NCBI GenBank assembly: GCA_001790315.1
Contig: MGCE01000195.1
Location: forward strand, 1 to 11,389
Length of the DNA: 11,389 nucleotides
Direction of reading: 5' to 3'
Origin: Candidatus Rokubacteria bacterium RIFCSPLOWO2_02_FULL_72_37
GTDB lineage: Bacteria > Methylomirabilota > Methylomirabilia > Rokubacteriales > CSP1-6
Positions 8,836 to 11,389 of the stretch are shown here, piece by piece; positions within the stretch are counted from its first letter, which is position 1, and every line of letters begins with the position of its first letter. The translations under genes and the position numbers were made by a program. The notes below the pieces were generated by a model that saw nothing but the letters and a program-made list of their open reading frames with translations, did no database searches and was not told the origin of the DNA.

Positions 8836-8902
8836 GAGCGCCGGCTTGGCCGGCGCAACCCCTCGGGGGGGAGGTTCGGAAGGGGGGCGCAGCCCCCCTC
8901 CG
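8836..8902. repeat. Two-hairpin palindromic element between hom and thrC
   Basis: The 85-nt gap between hom and thrC is almost all inverted repeat. Stem one pairs 8838-8845 with 8849-8856 (GCGCCGGC/GCCGGCGC, TTG triloop, perfect). Stem two pairs 8881-8888 with 8892-8899 (AGGGGGGC/GCCCCCCT, GCA loop), extended by 8877-8879 with 8900-8902 across one bulged A. A further G-run at 8865-8871 could compete for the same partner. A 12-nt core (CGGCTTGGCCGG, 8842-8853) is identical to 169-180 beyond rpoA, where a second G/C-run hairpin also follows. It may be a dispersed REP-like element, a terminator for hom, or an attenuator for thrC. No leader peptide with threonine codons was seen. Confidence 0.65.
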
Positions 8903-8907
8903 AGTGA

Positions 8908-10215
8908 TCATGCCGGTCCGCCCTCCACGCGGATCATCGTCGTCGCCGCGGCGACGTCGGGCAGCCGGTCGATCGCCGCCAGCGCCCGACGCATGTCGTG
9001 CTCGCGCGCCTCGTGCGTCATCATCACGACCGGCACCGCCTCCCGCGTGCCGCGCCCCTTCTGGATCAGGTTCGCGATCGAGATGTCGTTGTCCCCCAGG
9101 ATGCCCGCGACCCTGGAGAGCACGCCCGGCCGGTCCTGCGCCATCACGCGCAGGTAATAGCAGGATCGGATCGCGTCCATCGGCGCCAGCGGCAGCGCCC
9201 CCGGGCCCGCCGACGGCAGCTCGAGGGCGAGCGCCGGCACGTCGTGGGCGATGCGCCGCGCGACGTCGAGGACGTCCGCCCAGATCGCGGAGGCCGTCGG
9301 CATCTGGCCCGCCCCCCGACCATAGAACATCAGGTCGCCGACGGCGTCGCCGGCGATGAACACGGCGTTGAAGACGCCGGAGACCGCGGCGAGCGGCGAG
9401 GCGGCGGGGATCATCGTCGGGTGCACGCGGACCTCGACACCGCCGTTCGAGGCCTTCGCGATCGCGAGCAGCTTGACGCGATAGCCCAGCTCGCGGGCGT
9501 ACCCGATGTCCTGCTGGGTCACGCGCGTGATGCCCTCGGTGTGGATGTCCTTGACGTCGATGAACGTCCGGAACGCCAGCGTCACGAGGATCTGGAGCTT
9601 GTGAGCCGAGTCCATCCCCTCGACGTCGAGGGTCGGGTCGGCCTCTGCGTAGCCCCGCGCCTGCGCCTCCTCGAGCGCCACCGAGAAATCGATGCCCTCG
9701 TCCGTCATCTTCGACAGGATGTAGTTCGACGTGCCGTTGACGATGCCGAAGACCGAGAGGATGCGGTTGGCGACCAGGCCCTCCTTGACCGCCTGGATCA
9801 GCGGGATCCCGCCGGCCACCGCCGCCTCGAAGCCGAGCGTCACCCCGCGTCGCCGCGCCTCCTCGTAGAGCTCGGCGCCGTGGTGGGCGAGGAGTGCCTT
9901 GTTCGCGGTGACGACGTGCTTGCCCGCCGCGAGCGCCCTGAGAATGAACGTGCGAGCCGGCTCGATCCCGCCGATGAGCTCGATGACGATGCTGATCGTC
10001 GGGTCGTCGAGGACGCGGGCGGCGTCGCTCGTCATGGGGAGCGTCGTCAGGTTCACGCCCTCGCGCGGGCGGGTGAGGTCGGTGTCGGCCACGCTGGCGA
10101 TCGCGAGCCGGCAGCCCGCCCGCTCCTCGAGCATCGCGCGGCGGGACTCGAGGATCTTGACGACCCCGGCGCCGACCGTCCCGAGGCCGAGCAATCCGAT
10201 CCGGACGTCCATCAT
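8908..10215 (-). CDS. hom: Homoserine dehydrogenase with C-terminal ACT domain
   Basis: A 435-residue monofunctional homoserine dehydrogenase that reduces L-aspartate 4-semialdehyde to L-homoserine with NAD(P)H, the branch point toward threonine and methionine. The Rossmann domain opens with IGLLGLGTVGAGVV (6-19). VVTANKALLAHHG (101-113) carries the conserved catalytic-region Lys106. FGIVNGTSNYIL (156-167) and EADPTLDVEGMDSAHK (191-206) form the substrate site, with Asp202/Lys206 spaced as the catalytic Asp/Lys pair of the yeast enzyme. An ACT domain (about 355-425, YYLRVMAQDRPGVLSRVAGI) implies feedback control, usually by threonine. There is no fused aspartokinase. Two adjacent ATGs (10215, 10212) are possible. 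The first overlaps the preceding aminotransferase stop as ATGA and the second as TGATG, so coupling holds either way. No strong Shine-Dalgarno is visible. Confidence 0.96.
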   Translation of the reverse strand: MMDVRIGLLGLGTVGAGVVKILESRRAMLEERAGCRLAIASVADTDLTRPREGVNLTTLPMTSDAARVLDDPTISIVIELIGGIEPARTFILRALAAGKHVVTANKALLAHHGAELYEEARRRGVTLGFEAAVAGGIPLIQAVKEGLVANRILSVFGIVNGTSNYILSKMTDEGIDFSVALEEAQARGYAEADPTLDVEGMDSAHKLQILVTLAFRTFIDVKDIHTEGITRVTQQDIGYARELGYRVKLLAIAKASNGGVEVRVHPTMIPAASPLAAVSGVFNAVFIAGDAVGDLMFYGRGAGQMPTASAIWADVLDVARRIAHDVPALALELPSAGPGALPLAPMDAIRSCYYLRVMAQDRPGVLSRVAGILGDNDISIANLIQKGRGTREAVPVVMMTHEAREHDMRRALAAIDRLPDVAAATTMIRVEGGPA

Positions 10216-11384
10216 CCGCGGGCGAGCTGCTTGAGCCCGCGGAGCGCCTGCTTGATCCGCTGCTCGTTCTCGACGAGGGCGAAGCGAACGAAGCCCTCGC
10301 CGTACTCACCGAACCCGATGCCCGGCGAGACGGCCACCCTCGCCTCCTGGATGAGCAGCTTCGCGAACTCGAGCGAGCCCATCGCGCGGAACGGCTCGGG
10401 GATCGGGGCCCAGACGAACATGGTGCCCTTGGGCTTCGCGACCTGCCAGCCGAGCTTGTTGAGGCCGTCGACGAGCACGTCGCGGCGCTTGCGGTAGACC
10501 TCGTTGATCGCCCCGACCACGGCCTGGTCGCCCTCGAGCGCGACGATGCCGGCGATCTGGATGGGCTGGAACACCCCGTAGTCGAGGTACGACTTGATGC
10601 GGGCGAGCGCGTGGACCATGCGGGCGTTGCCGCAGCAGAAGGCCAGACGCCAGCCCGCCATGTTGTAGGACTTGGTCATCGAGAAGAGCTCGACGCCCAC
10701 GTCCTTGGCGCCAGGGACCTCCAGGAACGACGGCGGCCGGTAGCCGTCGAAGTGCAGATCGGCGTAGGCGAAGTCGTGGACGACCATCAGCCGGTGCTCG
10801 CGCGCGAACGCCACCACCTTCTCGAAAAACGCCCGATCGACGCACATGGTCGTCGGATTGTGCGGGAAGGACAGGATCAGGAGCTTGGCCTTGGGCCAGG
10901 CGAGCTTGGCCGTCTCCTCGAGCCGGGCGAAGAAGTCGCCGTCGGTCGTCAGCGGGACCGACCTGAGATCCCCGTCCGCGATCACGACCGAGTACGAATG
11001 GATCGGATACGTCGGGTTCGGCACCAGCGCGCCGTCGCCCGGTTGGAGCACGGCGAGCGCCAGGTGCGCCAGGCCTTCCTTGGCGCCGATCGTCGCGATC
11101 GCCTCCGACTCGGGATCGAGCTCGACGCCGTAGCGCTCCCGGTACCACCGGGTGATCGCCACGCGCAGCCGCGTGATCCCGCGCGACGCCGAGTAGCGAT
11201 GGTTGCGCGGATTCCGGGCGGCCTCGACGAGCTTCTCGACGATGTGCTCGGGCGTCCCGAGATCGGGGTTGCCCATCCCGAGGTCGATGACGTCCTCACC
11301 CCGCGCGCGCGCCTTCGTCTTGAGGTCGTTGACGCTGGCGAACACGTACGGAGGCAGGCGCTTGATCCGATAGAACTCGTCCAT
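10212..11384 (-). CDS. alaC: AlaC-like class I/II aminotransferase (probable alanine transaminase)
   Basis: A 390-residue fold-type I PLP aminotransferase. From memory it closely resembles E. coli AlaC (YfdZ, glutamate-pyruvate transaminase): RIKRLPPYVF (6-15), MGNPDLGTPEHIVEKL, YSASRGITRLR, DPESEAIATIGAKEGLAHL, SFPHNPTT (172-179, PLP Asn176), VVHDFAYADL (201-210, Asp204), the Schiff-base motif SMTKSYNMAGWR with Lys238, and a substrate-carboxylate Arg near 367 (FVRFAL). The start aligns with the expected N-terminus. Only 5 nt of upstream sequence lie in the window, so its promoter is not visible. The stop overlaps hom. Being first in an aspartate-family array, it might instead supply or draw on aspartate or another keto acid. 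Alanine/glutamate specificity is inferred from family resemblance only. It is distinct from dapL, which is in the same superfamily. Confidence 0.85.
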   Translation of the reverse strand: MDEFYRIKRLPPYVFASVNDLKTKARARGEDVIDLGMGNPDLGTPEHIVEKLVEAARNPRNHRYSASRGITRLRVAITRWYRERYGVELDPESEAIATIGAKEGLAHLALAVLQPGDGALVPNPTYPIHSYSVVIADGDLRSVPLTTDGDFFARLEETAKLAWPKAKLLILSFPHNPTTMCVDRAFFEKVVAFAREHRLMVVHDFAYADLHFDGYRPPSFLEVPGAKDVGVELFSMTKSYNMAGWRLAFCCGNARMVHALARIKSYLDYGVFQPIQIAGIVALEGDQAVVGAINEVYRKRRDVLVDGLNKLGWQVAKPKGTMFVWAPIPEPFRAMGSLEFAKLLIQEARVAVSPGIGFGEYGEGFVRFALVENEQRIKQALRGLKQLARG

Positions 11385-11389
11385 TGAAC

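Noticed and set aside
7860..10497. Overlapping plus-strand open frames opposite thrC, hom and the aminotransferase
   Set aside because: Compositional shadows of three well-conserved enzymes.

Overview
This is a GC-rich bacterial window (about 70% G+C by eye). It is almost entirely filled by nine tightly packed genes on the minus strand, plus the tail of one plus-strand gene at the left edge. The content is chromosomal core metabolism and DNA uptake. I see no phage, transposon, CRISPR array, tRNA or rRNA. The organism cannot be named from this sequence alone. High GC, DapL-type lysine synthesis and an AlaC-hom-thrC-lysC layout fit an uncultured soil or subsurface lineage such as Rokubacteria/Methylomirabilota or a deltaproteobacterial relative, but that is a guess.

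Layout from left to right. Positions 1-135 (+) encode the last 44 residues of RNA polymerase alpha (rpoA). No rplQ follows. A 98-nt convergent junction holds two strong GC hairpins. The minus-strand array, read in its direction of transcription from 11384 down to 234, is: AlaC-like aminotransferase, homoserine dehydrogenase (hom), a hairpin-rich 85-nt gap, threonine synthase (thrC), a flippase-like membrane protein, aspartate kinase (lysC), a zinc-dependent alcohol dehydrogenase, comEA, comEC and LL-diaminopimelate aminotransferase (dapL).

Four of the eight gene junctions are 4-nt stop/start overlaps: aminotransferase/hom ATGA, thrC/flippase CTGA, lysC/dehydrogenase ATGA and comEA/comEC GTGA. 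comEC and dapL are 11 nt apart. The array therefore looks like one or a few translationally coupled transcription units.

Functionally, lysC, hom and thrC catalyse the first, third and last steps of threonine synthesis from aspartate. dapL catalyses the one-step amination shortcut to LL-diaminopimelate for lysine and peptidoglycan. asd and thrB, which complete the threonine branch, are not here. Both lysC and hom carry C-terminal ACT regulatory domains. comEA and comEC are the DNA receptor and inner-membrane channel of natural transformation and have no obvious metabolic link to their neighbours.

The most interesting points are: a well-formed internal ribosome binding site in lysC that predicts a separate regulatory beta subunit; an apparent CTG start codon for the flippase; a two-hairpin element found both after rpoA and between hom and thrC; and the absence of rplQ after rpoA. 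I did not find an evidently new multi-gene system. Most genes belong to well-known families.
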